From: Methanospirillum hungatei
GTDB taxonomy: Archaea; Halobacteriota; Methanomicrobia; Methanomicrobiales; Methanospirillaceae
NCBI RefSeq assembly: GCF_019263745.1
Contig: NZ_CP077107.1
Coordinates: 930,001-994,000, forward strand
Direction: 5' to 3'
Length of the DNA: 64,000 bases
Part shown: one piece after another, positions 51,993 to 60,931 of the stretch
Position numbering within the stretch: position 1 is the first letter of the stretch
Layout: the number at the start of each line of letters is the position of its first letter
Translations under genes and position numbers: made by a program
Notes under the pieces: generated by a model
Databases searched by the model: none
Told to the model about the DNA's origin: nothing
The model's input: the letters and a program-made list of their open reading frames with translations, nothing else

Positions 51993-52982
51993 ATGGTGGC
52001 TATTCAGACACAAAATCTGACAAAACAATTTGGATCCCTTACTGCAGTGAATTCTCTATCTTTAACGATCCATAAGGGTACAATTTTCGGGCTTCTCGGA
52101 CCTAACGGAGCCGGAAAAAGTACACTTCTTTCGATGCTTTGTACCATATTAAATCCGACATCCGGCACTGCTAAGGTCAATGGATTCGATATTCTCACTG
52201 AATCAGAAAAAGTCAGACAAAGTATAGGCATCGTGTTTCAGAGCATCAGTATCGATGACCGACTTACCGGCAGAGAAAATCTGAAATTTCATGCCATGCT
52301 CTATGATGTACCGGATGATAAAATTAAAGGGCGAATTGATGAAGTCCTTTCTCTTCTTGAACTCTCCGAACGGGCAGACGACCTTGTCAGGACATATTCT
52401 GGAGGAATGATACGTCGTCTTGAAATGGCACGGGGACTTCTTCATCATCCACATATCCTTTTTCTTGATGAACCTACCATTGGCCTCGATCCTCAGACCC
52501 GAGAACATATCTGGTCATATATTCAGGAATTAACACGAAAAAAGAAAGGAGATCTGACAGTCCTGCTTACCACCCACTACATGGATGAAGCAGATCTGCT
52601 CTGTGATGAAGTTGCAATTATTGATAAAGGGCAGGTTATCGTCCGGGATACACCCGGAAACCTGAAACAGGGTTTACAGGGCGAAAAAATAAGGATAAAA
52701 ATGAACTCTCCGGAGATTCTTGCATCACTACTATCAGGAAATCCCAGAATTTGCAAAGTCCTGATAGAATCCGGACTCCTTGAGGTACAGGTCATTCATA
52801 ATGGAAATATTGTTCAGGAGATCTTTGACATCGCCAGAGAATCTGGTATTGAGATAGAACATATCAGTATTCATGAACCCTCAATGCATGACGTCTTTTT
52901 ATACTACACAGGTGAAGAGATTCGAAAAGAAGAGGAGGATAATTTCACATCACAATACAGGAAAATGAGGAGGAGACGATGA
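51993..52982 (+). CDS. ABC exporter ATP-binding protein (DrrA type)
   Basis: The 329-residue ATPase is of the DrrA/CcmA type: AIQTQNLTKQFGSLTAV, Walker A GPNGAGKST, Q-loop IVFQSISIDDRLTGRENL, signature YSGGMIRRLEMARGL, Walker B LFLDEPTIGLDPQTREH and switch TTHYMDEAD. The C-terminal extension (about 230-329, ending HEPSMHDVFLYYTGEEIRK) is the DrrA regulatory part. It overlaps the permease by 4 bases. The pair exports a hydrophobic compound; the substrate is unknown. Confidence 0.9.
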   Translation: MVAIQTQNLTKQFGSLTAVNSLSLTIHKGTIFGLLGPNGAGKSTLLSMLCTILNPTSGTAKVNGFDILTESEKVRQSIGIVFQSISIDDRLTGRENLKFHAMLYDVPDDKIKGRIDEVLSLLELSERADDLVRTYSGGMIRRLEMARGLLHHPHILFLDEPTIGLDPQTREHIWSYIQELTRKKKGDLTVLLTTHYMDEADLLCDEVAIIDKGQVIVRDTPGNLKQGLQGEKIRIKMNSPEILASLLSGNPRICKVLIESGLLEVQVIHNGNIVQEIFDIARESGIEIEHISIHEPSMHDVFLYYTGEEIRKEEEDNFTSQYRKMRRRR

Positions 52983-53734
52983 ACAAGGAGATCAAAGCCA
53001 TATACACCATATGGCTTCGTGAAATGACAAAATTCTCCCGGGAACGAGTGAGTATTGCAAGTTCACTGGTTACACCGGTTCTCTGGCTTTTTGTATTTGG
53101 TGGAGGAATGGGAATCAATGTCCGGATGGGTATTATGGGTAATGGGTATTCGGCATTTATTTTTCCGGGAATCATCGGGATGACACTTCTGATGACCTCA
53201 ATCAGATCAGGAATATCCATCATATGGGATAGGGATTTTGGATTTTTAAAAGAGATCATGGTTGCTCCGATATCCCGTATCTCGATAGTACTGGGAAAGG
53301 CCCTTGGAGGAGCAACTACCGCAATTATTGAGGGAGTATTTATTCTCCTGCTCGCGTTTATTGTAGGTATACATCTGTCAATTATTCAGATTATCCTCGT
53401 AATTCCGGTTATGTTTTTGATCTCACTCGGGTATAACGGGTTTGGACTTGCTTTTGCATCGTCAATCCAGAGTTCTGAAGGTTTCCAGGGAATTATGGGA
53501 TTTATCATCATGCCCACCTTTTTTTTTAGTGGGGCATTATGGCCACTTACCAATGCTCCCGGATGGCTGAAAACAATCAGTTATTGTAACCCGTTAACCT
53601 ATGGGGTTGATGTTATGCGTCACATTATCCTGGGGGAGGGTCAGTTCCTGCTGCCTGCTGATATCCTGGTAATAATCTGTTTTGCTACAGGAACCCTGAT
53701 TCTTACCTCTCACTTCTTTTCAATAAAAAAATGA
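52979..53734 (+). CDS. ABC-2 type permease (DrrB type)
   Basis: The 251-residue protein has six membrane segments and the ABC-2 signature. It begins with a cytoplasmic amphipathic stretch (EIKAIYTIWLREMTKFSRER). Later come RDFGFLKEIMVAPISRISI, GFQGIMGFIIMPTFFFSGAL and the typical PLTYGVDVMRHIILG. It partners with the preceding ATPase. A secreted cysteine peptidase follows after 98 bases. Confidence 0.9.
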   Translation: MNKEIKAIYTIWLREMTKFSRERVSIASSLVTPVLWLFVFGGGMGINVRMGIMGNGYSAFIFPGIIGMTLLMTSIRSGISIIWDRDFGFLKEIMVAPISRISIVLGKALGGATTAIIEGVFILLLAFIVGIHLSIIQIILVIPVMFLISLGYNGFGLAFASSIQSSEGFQGIMGFIIMPTFFFSGALWPLTNAPGWLKTISYCNPLTYGVDVMRHIILGEGQFLLPADILVIICFATGTLILTSHFFSIKK

Positions 53735-53832
53735 ATCAGTATGGCTGAATATTTCTCTTTTTTAAAAAAATATGATCACCATTGAGAATAAAATTTCATA
53801 TTTTTAATATTCTTTGAGGATGAAAAAATACT

Positions 53833-55041
53833 ATGATAAATAAAAGCAGAATATATGGTGCCAGAAGGTTTCTCTTTACAGTTTTACTTCTTTTGATTAT
53901 TCCATTCTCAAATTCAGCATCCTGTCAGGTTTGTAATGGAGAAAATTTCACAATAGATTGCCTTATTCTAGGAGATATTGACGAAGATAACTTATCCTTT
54001 TTCCAAACCGTCGATCCAAAGGACATCGGAAGAGCTTTGGATATTAGCAGATACCCTTCGTTAGACAATAATTCATTCATGGCATCATTAATTTCCGATG
54101 ATTCAGGAAATGATGATGGCGCTGCTGTAATGAACCTTGAAACTGAAGGAGTTCTTGCCATGCAGGAGGCAAACAAAAATCAAAAGCGTTTTGAGGTTCC
54201 AGAAGATTTAATGAATATTCCCGCAGGATCTTTCAGTCATCTTGAGATGTTCAATTACACTCCTTCTGAATGGGACCAGACTGGTGGAATTGATGAACAT
54301 TGTGGAAATTGCTGGGTTTTTGCAGATACCGGAGCTCTGCAACTTGATATGGCCTATCACCAGAACATGACCGAACAACTATCAGTCCAGTATTTTACCT
54401 CTTCTTACCATAATGGAACCGGTATCTGGGCCTGTTGTGGTGGTTCGCCCATATGGTTTGCAGACTTTTATAACACTACCAAAAAAGCAATTCCCGTAAC
54501 CAATACCAATGCATCATTTATTGATAGCAAAAGCATTTGCGATAAGGGCGAATCTACCGCGATACATGCCTCATATATATCAACAACTCCCTATTACCCT
54601 ATAGAACAGATATCGGCCGAGATGATTAGTACCAACAGCAAGTATGAAGGAAGGGTAATTAAAAATGAGACCGCAATAAATTCAATTAAAGCTGCATTGC
54701 ATAGTGAGAAGGCAGTACTTATTGTCTATACACCAGACGACTGGAGCAAAATGATGAATTACTGGAAAAACCAGACCTCGGAAGAGATCTTTGTTCCCGA
54801 TTCTACCCCTGGTGCAACTCATAATGATGGAGGTCATGTAATGCTGATTCTCGGATATAATGATACAGACCCCAAGATGCGGTACTGGCAAATATTGAAC
54901 AGCTGGGGAGGGCCATATAATCACCCTGAAGGTATATTTAAACTTTCAATGGACCTAGATTATTCCCTACAGTGTCCTGATGGTGTCAATGCCTATGAAT
55001 TCTATGTCTTAAATGTGACGTATCCGGAGATCTCCACATAG
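53833..55041 (+). CDS. Secreted papain-family (C1A) cysteine peptidase
   Basis: The 402-residue protein has a signal peptide (FLFTVLLLLIIPFSNSASC). A propeptide-like region (to about residue 150) precedes the catalytic domain. The catalytic residues are C160 (CGNCWVFADTGALQLD), H335 (HNDGGHVMLILGYND) and N356 (WQILNSWGGPYN), and an oxyanion Gln is expected upstream of the Cys but is not obvious (TGGIDEHCGNCW). Other Cys (SICDKGE, WACCGGSP) could form disulphides. It would act outside the cell. The role of the peptidase in a methanogen and any link to the neighbouring exporter are unknown. Confidence 0.85.
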   Translation: MINKSRIYGARRFLFTVLLLLIIPFSNSASCQVCNGENFTIDCLILGDIDEDNLSFFQTVDPKDIGRALDISRYPSLDNNSFMASLISDDSGNDDGAAVMNLETEGVLAMQEANKNQKRFEVPEDLMNIPAGSFSHLEMFNYTPSEWDQTGGIDEHCGNCWVFADTGALQLDMAYHQNMTEQLSVQYFTSSYHNGTGIWACCGGSPIWFADFYNTTKKAIPVTNTNASFIDSKSICDKGESTAIHASYISTTPYYPIEQISAEMISTNSKYEGRVIKNETAINSIKAALHSEKAVLIVYTPDDWSKMMNYWKNQTSEEIFVPDSTPGATHNDGGHVMLILGYNDTDPKMRYWQILNSWGGPYNHPEGIFKLSMDLDYSLQCPDGVNAYEFYVLNVTYPEIST

Positions 55042-55318
55042 GGCTTAATATCAATCTTTTTTCTGGTATTGTTCAATTTTTCATCGCCAATTCTTATGTA
55101 TTTACATTATTTAACCATTTCAACAAATATTTTATAAAAAATTTATTCATTATAATCTCGTCATACTTTTTTTCATATTTACATACTTATGTGTGTTAAA
55201 AAAATAAATTCGCATAAATTATATGATATGAAACAAAATAGCACATAGTGATTTCTAAAAAAATAGCGGAATCACATAACTCATTTGGTGTATAATGAAA
55301 CTAAATTCATAATATTTA
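55042..55318. promoter_or_regulatory. Upstream region of the second chelate-transport operon
   Basis: AT-rich spacer. A second start for the binding-protein gene may exist: ATG 55295 has GGTG upstream, and its frame would read MKLNS, then a TAA at 55310-55312, then YLMPLLAFLV, that is, a full signal peptide if the stop were a sense codon. No clear operator was found. Confidence 0.35.
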
Positions 55319-56419
55319 ATGCCATTGTTGGCATTTCTCGTTATTGCATTATTGTTTCAGCCGATATATGCGGACGAATCATATCCGCGAACCATTACTG
55401 ACCTGGCAGGGCGAACAATTACCATTGAGAAACCCATTGAACGGATTATTACAAATAATCCGGATAACTCACGAATTGTAATCGCCCTTGGTGATGGAGA
55501 TAAACTGGTTGCATCAGATGAATGTACTGTTGAAACCGGTGGCTGTGTCTGTCCGATGGGTTCAAATAATGAAACACTCTGTGAAGCCTGTTGGCAGGGG
55601 GTTACTCCGGGTGGCCTTGATAACCTTCCGGTAACCAACACGCGGTATACGATGAACCAGGAGCAGATGGCATCTTTAAAACCGGATATTATCCTGATGT
55701 CTTCAGATAAAGAAGCAGACGAGGTCCAGGAACATGTTGGTGTCCCGGTATTTGTTGCAGCACCGGATTATTCTATCCAGGGAATGAAGAAGCATATCAC
55801 CGCAGTTGGTAGTGTTCTTGGAAAAGAAGCAGAAGCCAAAGACCTAAATTCATTCATTGACAGTGAAGTAAAGAAAGTCACCGACATCTCCAGTACTATC
55901 CCGGAAAACGAGAAGAAAAAAGTATATTTCGCAACCCGTGGGGCAATGAAAGGATTCTATGACGCAAAGGAAGGGAGAGACTTTACCCGGACTGATAATA
56001 AATACGACCCACTTGCACTTGCCGGTGGCCTTAACGTTGCCAAAGATGCTGCAGATGGGAATGTAAATGTCGGAATTGAACAGATTATTGCCTGGAATCC
56101 GGACGTAATTCTGGTCGCCTGCAGTTCACCTGAAGATTCCGGAGTAGATTTCATCCTGGATGCACCAGAACTTCAATCTATCACAGCGGTTAAGGAAGGA
56201 AAAGTCTACAATACCTTCTATCCAAACTGCCGGGGAAGCCCCCATGACCGAAACCTGATTAACATGTTCTATATTGGAAAACTTCTCTATCCAGAAAAAT
56301 TCAAAGACATTAACTTCGAAGCAGAGGGTAATGCAATTATGAAGGAATTCCTCGGTGTAGATGGTGTATTCTCCGAGTACATGGATTATCTGCAATTTCC
56401 AAATACCCAAAGCACATGA
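55319..56419 (+). CDS. ABC substrate-binding protein with Cys-rich segment
   Basis: The annotated start at ATG 55319 (MPLLAFLVIALLFQPIYA) gives a short signal peptide lacking basic residues; see the possible upstream start at 55295. The 366-residue protein is a Peripla_BP_2 type: RTITDLAGRTITIEKPIERI opens lobe one, LKPDIILMSSD and WNPDVILVACSSPED follow. An unusual Cys-rich stretch (ECTVETGGCVCPMG then ETLCEACWQG, about residues 60-98) has five Cys and could bind a metal or cluster. It is the first gene of the operon and overlaps the methyltransferase (56416). Confidence 0.85.
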   Translation: MPLLAFLVIALLFQPIYADESYPRTITDLAGRTITIEKPIERIITNNPDNSRIVIALGDGDKLVASDECTVETGGCVCPMGSNNETLCEACWQGVTPGGLDNLPVTNTRYTMNQEQMASLKPDIILMSSDKEADEVQEHVGVPVFVAAPDYSIQGMKKHITAVGSVLGKEAEAKDLNSFIDSEVKKVTDISSTIPENEKKKVYFATRGAMKGFYDAKEGRDFTRTDNKYDPLALAGGLNVAKDAADGNVNVGIEQIIAWNPDVILVACSSPEDSGVDFILDAPELQSITAVKEGKVYNTFYPNCRGSPHDRNLINMFYIGKLLYPEKFKDINFEAEGNAIMKEFLGVDGVFSEYMDYLQFPNTQST

Positions 56420-57231
56420 ACCCTATTATCAATTATAATGAACTCTGGCGTATTCTGCATCAAAGAAGACGAGCAGGAGGACAGGATTGGGACAAACGGG
56501 CCCATTCTTTTTTTAAAGCAGTGTCCGGAAACGATGAAGCAGAAAAAGTAATCCCTTCTCTTAACCTGACCGATTCTGATACAGTATTGGATATGGGAGC
56601 CGGAACAGGCAGATTTGCAGTCCCGATGGCCAAATACGCAGCCCATGTTACTGCTCTTGAGCCATCATCCGGAATGGCATCTTACCTTGAGAAAAGTATG
56701 GAAGAAGAAGGTCTTTCCAACTATACCCTCGTCAGGAAACGGTGGGAAGATGTGAAGATAGGTCAGGACATTCCAGTTCATGATGTCGTTTTTGCGTCAA
56801 ACTCACTCGGTTTTCCGGATTTGGCAGATGGCCTTAAAAAACTTGATGCAGCAGCCAGAAAAGCAGTACATATTCTCTGGTTTGCAGGTCCACAGCGACA
56901 TCCTATGGATCCTGAACTGAAAAAGCGTCTTGGAAGAGAGGAGGAAAGGGATTTCGGACCCGATTACATCTTTATTGCACAGGTTCTGCACGACATGGGA
57001 ATCTATGCAAATGTTGAGGTTCATCCCACCCGGACAGTACACAGATATGAAAATCTGGATGAAGCAGTCGCCTGGTGGGAAGAAAGGGGTGATATCAGCC
57101 CTGAAGAAAAACCAATCCTGAGAGAATTTTTATCTGAAAAATTAAACTGCACTGTTGATGGACACCCGGTCATGCAACGAAACGGATGGCGTGCCAGAAT
57201 ATGGTGGGAGAAGGAGAATCGTGCCGAATGA
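56416..57231 (+). CDS. SAM-dependent methyltransferase in the second chelate operon
   Basis: The 271-residue protein has motif I TVLDMGAGTGRFAVPMA, then VTALEPSSGMASYLEKSM and the motif IV region HDVVFASNSLGFPD. Its N-terminal helices (NYNELWRILHQRRRAGGQDW) and C-terminal end (NGWRARIWWEKENR) are longer than the core fold. The gene lies between the binding protein and the permease, overlapping both. A methyltransferase of a different sequence type is similarly placed in the first chelate operon. The substrate is unknown. Confidence 0.85.
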   Translation: MNPIINYNELWRILHQRRRAGGQDWDKRAHSFFKAVSGNDEAEKVIPSLNLTDSDTVLDMGAGTGRFAVPMAKYAAHVTALEPSSGMASYLEKSMEEEGLSNYTLVRKRWEDVKIGQDIPVHDVVFASNSLGFPDLADGLKKLDAAARKAVHILWFAGPQRHPMDPELKKRLGREEERDFGPDYIFIAQVLHDMGIYANVEVHPTRTVHRYENLDEAVAWWEERGDISPEEKPILREFLSEKLNCTVDGHPVMQRNGWRARIWWEKENRAE

Positions 57232-58346
57232 GTTCACCTTACGAACCTGTCTCTGAAGCAGCAAAGAATCACCGGCAGAAACGAAATCAAAAACTCATTG
57301 AAGTTAAAAAAGAGTACCGAAGATTATTAGGGAGAAAAATTGCTTTTCTCACTGGAATAGTTCTCCTCATCATTTTTGCTGTTGCCTATATTATTACTCT
57401 GGGTCCACTTGGGATTACTATTCCCCAGGTCTATGAAACACTTCTTGCACGGTATTTACCCGGATTTTTCAACATGGACACAGTATTTGAGCAGGTTGTC
57501 TGGAATATCCGGTTTCCACGAATCATAGGTGGCATTTTTGCAGGATTCGGATTTGGCATCTGTGGCTGTGTTATGCAAGCGGTTCTGAAAAATCCTCTTG
57601 CAAGTCCATTTACCCTTGGAATTTCTTCTGGAGCACATTTTGGTGTTGCCATTGCAGCAGTATTTGGGGTGGCAATTATTGGTGGAGAATATCTCCTGAT
57701 TGCAAACGCTTTTTTATTTGCCATGCTTTGTTCTCTTTTTATTGTATCTCTGGCAGCATTAAAGGGGGCAACTTCAGAAACCCTTATTCTCGCAGGAATT
57801 GCGGTGAATTACCTATTTTCATCACTTTCTCAGCTTATGGCTTACTTTGCCAATGATGAACAACTCCGGCTTATGTCACTCTGGGGGATGGGAGATCTTT
57901 CTGCCTTTTCCTGGAGTAAATTTGGCCTGTTTGTTGCGATATTTGTCATATGTACTCCCATCCTTCTATCAAAGGCCAGGGATTTGAACCTGATGACAAT
58001 CGGAGATGACTCAGCGCTCAGTCTTGGCGTGAATGCCAACCGTGTGAGAATGGTTACCATGATGATTTCATCTGTTCTCGTTGCTACAATCGTCTGTTTT
58101 ACTGGGACCATCGGATTTATCGGTCTAGTTGCTCCTCACATGGCCAGGATGCTTATCGGGACGGATCATCGTATTTTGATTCCAGCTTCTGGTATATTGG
58201 GTGCCTGTCTTCTTATCTGTGCAGACGCTGTCGCAATGAATATCATCGGACCTACTATCATTCCAACAGGAATAATGACTGCTCTACTTGGCGTACCGTT
58301 CTTCCTGTACCTGGTATTAAAAGGAAAAAGAAAGGAGTTCTGGTAA
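57228..58346 (+). CDS. FecCD-family ABC permease (second operon)
   Basis: A frame opens at 57186, but ATG 57228, overlapping the methyltransferase stop by 4 bases, is chosen. The 372-residue protein has a charged cytoplasmic N-terminus (SEAAKNHRQKRNQKLIEVKK) and about ten membrane helices. Family landmarks are RFPRIIGGIFAGFGFGICGC, VLKNPLASPFTLGISSGAH, GFIGLVAPHMARMLIGTDH and IPTGIMTALLGVPFFLYLV. It is the channel for the chelate bound by the preceding binding protein. Confidence 0.92.
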   Translation: MSSPYEPVSEAAKNHRQKRNQKLIEVKKEYRRLLGRKIAFLTGIVLLIIFAVAYIITLGPLGITIPQVYETLLARYLPGFFNMDTVFEQVVWNIRFPRIIGGIFAGFGFGICGCVMQAVLKNPLASPFTLGISSGAHFGVAIAAVFGVAIIGGEYLLIANAFLFAMLCSLFIVSLAALKGATSETLILAGIAVNYLFSSLSQLMAYFANDEQLRLMSLWGMGDLSAFSWSKFGLFVAIFVICTPILLSKARDLNLMTIGDDSALSLGVNANRVRMVTMMISSVLVATIVCFTGTIGFIGLVAPHMARMLIGTDHRILIPASGILGACLLICADAVAMNIIGPTIIPTGIMTALLGVPFFLYLVLKGKRKEFW

Positions 58347-59164
58347 TGAACATTAAACTCTCGGTTCAAAACCTGGAATTTGCCTATCAGTCTACACCGG
58401 TTTTTTCCGGGATGTGCATGGAAATTCCAAAGGGAAACCTGGTCTCAATTCTGGGACCGAATGGATCAGGAAAATCTACATTTATCAAGTGTGTAGACCG
58501 TATCTTAAACCCGAAAAAAGGGGATATTACTGTTGATGGTATAACAGTTTCATCATTTAACCGGAGGGATCTTGCAAAAAAGATATCATATGTCCCGCAA
58601 AGTTCGGTTCGGATCTTTCCACATTCAGTTTTTGATATGATCCTCATGGGTCGAAGACCTCACCTTGGTTGGGCAAGTTCTGGTGAAGATGAAGAACGAG
58701 TCTGGGATGTTATTTCCCTGCTGGGCCTTGAAGATATTGCACTTCATTCTTTTAACGAATTGTCCGGTGGACAACAACAAAAAGTCCTCATTGCCCGGGC
58801 CCTTGTGCAGGAGACGGACCTGATGCTCCTTGATGAACCAACATCCAATCTTGACATCTGGCATCAACTGGATGTTATGAGAATTGTTTCAGATCTTGTA
58901 GCGGAACAAGAAATCACAACGCTCATGGCAGTTCACGATCTCAATATGGCTTCACGGTTTTCCGACCTGATAATTCTTATGAAAAAGGGAAGTATTCATG
59001 CAGCAGGAAAACCTTGTGATGTTCTCACTTCTGAGAACATTGCTGAAGTGTACGGGGTAAAAGCTGATGTCCATTGTCATGATGGGGTGCCAGTGATAAT
59101 ACCGTATCAACAAATTCAGGGGAATGGGACGAGAAACACTCCTATTTTTTGTCATGCTACCTGA
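58346..59164 (+). CDS. ABC transporter ATP-binding protein (second operon)
   Basis: The start overlaps the permease stop by one base (TAATG). The 272-residue ATPase has Walker A GPNGSGKSTFIK, Q-loop YVPQSSVRIFPHS, signature LSGGQQQKVLIARAL, Walker B LMLLDEPTSNLD and switch MAVHDLNMAS. It resembles the FepC/BtuD type. The end of the gene closes a four-gene operon whose order (binding protein, methyltransferase, permease, ATPase) differs from the first operon only in the place of the methyltransferase. Confidence 0.92.
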   Translation: MNIKLSVQNLEFAYQSTPVFSGMCMEIPKGNLVSILGPNGSGKSTFIKCVDRILNPKKGDITVDGITVSSFNRRDLAKKISYVPQSSVRIFPHSVFDMILMGRRPHLGWASSGEDEERVWDVISLLGLEDIALHSFNELSGGQQQKVLIARALVQETDLMLLDEPTSNLDIWHQLDVMRIVSDLVAEQEITTLMAVHDLNMASRFSDLIILMKKGSIHAAGKPCDVLTSENIAEVYGVKADVHCHDGVPVIIPYQQIQGNGTRNTPIFCHAT

Positions 59165-59275
59165 TTCAGAGAAATTCTTTTATTTATATTGATTCGTGTA
59201 TCAACCGGCCTAATGAAAAGAGATATTCAATCAAAAAAAAAGGATATCTTGCCTTCAGGATAAACGTACGCTTTT

Positions 59276-60478
59276 TTATCCCACTTTTGGCACTTTTTTT
59301 CTCGTAACGGTCATCATCCCAAAGTAGATTGTAATCACTAGTGCAAGGAGAAGACCGGATAAAAAACCCATGCCATACCCGGATGCAGTAATTATCACTC
59401 CGGTCACAAATGGACCGGATGAATGCCCGATATCCATTATTGAAGACAATGCACCCATAGAGGCACCCATTTCTTCTTTCCGAGCAATATCGGCGATATA
59501 TTTTGTCGTTGCAACAGTTGAAAGTGACATTCCGAGTCCGGATGCAAGAGTGAGGATGAAGAGAAGGATAATTGTCGAACAGAATGGTATGAGAAAAACT
59601 GATACACCCAAAAGCATGAGACCTGCCATTATCTGGTACCGGGGATCTTTTTTATCTGCCATTTTTCCGAAAAACGGTTTTGTAAGAGCAATCGAGAGAA
59701 CTTGCACGGCGAAGAAGATCCCAATGAGATATGCCTCAAATCCCTGACTGACTAAGTAAACCGGAAAAAACGTCTCGAATGCTCCGAAAACAAAATACGT
59801 TCCCATGTCAACATAGGCTGTTGCCCGGAGCCGGGAGTCGGCCCAGAATATCTGAAGACTTTTCACAAACACGCCAAAGGTCAGTGCAACATCAATCCCT
59901 TTCTTATCTCCGGGAATTCTGAATATGAGCAGACAGACAATAAGTCCGGCGATGAATGCTGCCAGATACACACTCTGGTACCTGAAAATACCTGGTGTTA
60001 TTGCAAAAAATGAGATGAGCAGGCCACCGACCAGAGGAGCTAAGGTCCGGCCATAGAGTGTAGCAGATGAATACTGACCGATTCGTTCACCTTTCGTGAC
60101 AGAAAACCGTTCGGCTATGATTGCAGATATCACCGGCCCGAGAATCGCAGTAGCCATCCCATGAAAGAACCGGACCGGGATGAGCATGAGAGGATCTGCT
60201 ATGAAAAGATACAAAAGTGGAGCAGTCAGGAATACACCTCCGGCGAAAAGGAGCATACGTCTCCTCCCCAGACGATCTGAAATGACACCTACCGGGAAAC
60301 TGAGCAAAATTCCGGCAAGGGGTGATATTGCAGAGATCAGTCCGATAAGAGCGTCATTTGCTCCAAGAGAAGATGCATACAGAGGAAGAACAGGGTTTTT
60401 AGATATAGTAGTGGAGAATATTGCGAGAAATCCAATTACTGAAAGCTGGATGATGTATGCCCTATCGGTAAGACTCAT
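59276..60478 (-). CDS. Major facilitator superfamily transporter
   Basis: The 400-residue membrane protein has about twelve membrane helices. The MFS loop between helices 2 and 3 reads PVGVISDRLGRRRMLLFAGG, and a second loop in the C-terminal half reads PFFGKMADKKDPRYQIM. Other features are GMATAILGPVISAIIAERF and SLSTVATTKYIADIARKEEM. It is a general efflux-type carrier. A 100-bp fragment of its 3' end also lies at 50585-50690. It converges with the chelate operon. Its substrate is unknown. Confidence 0.88.
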   Translation of the reverse strand: MSLTDRAYIIQLSVIGFLAIFSTTISKNPVLPLYASSLGANDALIGLISAISPLAGILLSFPVGVISDRLGRRRMLLFAGGVFLTAPLLYLFIADPLMLIPVRFFHGMATAILGPVISAIIAERFSVTKGERIGQYSSATLYGRTLAPLVGGLLISFFAITPGIFRYQSVYLAAFIAGLIVCLLIFRIPGDKKGIDVALTFGVFVKSLQIFWADSRLRATAYVDMGTYFVFGAFETFFPVYLVSQGFEAYLIGIFFAVQVLSIALTKPFFGKMADKKDPRYQIMAGLMLLGVSVFLIPFCSTIILLFILTLASGLGMSLSTVATTKYIADIARKEEMGASMGALSSIMDIGHSSGPFVTGVIITASGYGMGFLSGLLLALVITIYFGMMTVTRKKVPKVG

Positions 60479-60931
60479 AGTATACTATGTAATAAATATT
60501 CATATAAACTATCACCGAAAATAAGTTTCTTTATCTTGGTATCAAAAATTATTCTGGCATCGGATAAGACTTCTTTTGAGAGCTGAGATTATGCATAGCA
60601 GAAGTAGCACAGTACAGAATACCCGAATGCACGTTAGTTTGTTCAACATAATATGCACATAAATTATGATAAAATTAAATTATTTTATGTTTTTAGCTGG
60701 ATGATTCATCATAGATTCTATATCTTACCCATAGTCACTCTTGAATCCTAGAAAAATAAGGCAATATCATAAAATCAATAAAAAAATCTTTTGGTTACAT
60801 CTTTAAAAATTTTATTTTTAAAAATATCTTACCTGACTATAATCTTAATTCAATATTATTAATAAAATTTCAAAAAATTTACATTTTAATAAATAATACA
60901 TTTTTTAAATAAATAACACCCATAATGAAAT
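60479..60931. promoter_or_regulatory. Long AT-rich spacer before the peptide/nickel ABC operon
   Basis: About 450 bases with no gene. GGTTACATCTTTAAAAAT (60793-60810) is roughly mirrored by TTTTTAAAAATATCTTACC (60814-60832), a weak inverted repeat. TTTAAATAAATAAC (60904-60917) is a candidate TATA region just before the start at 60932. Confidence 0.35.
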
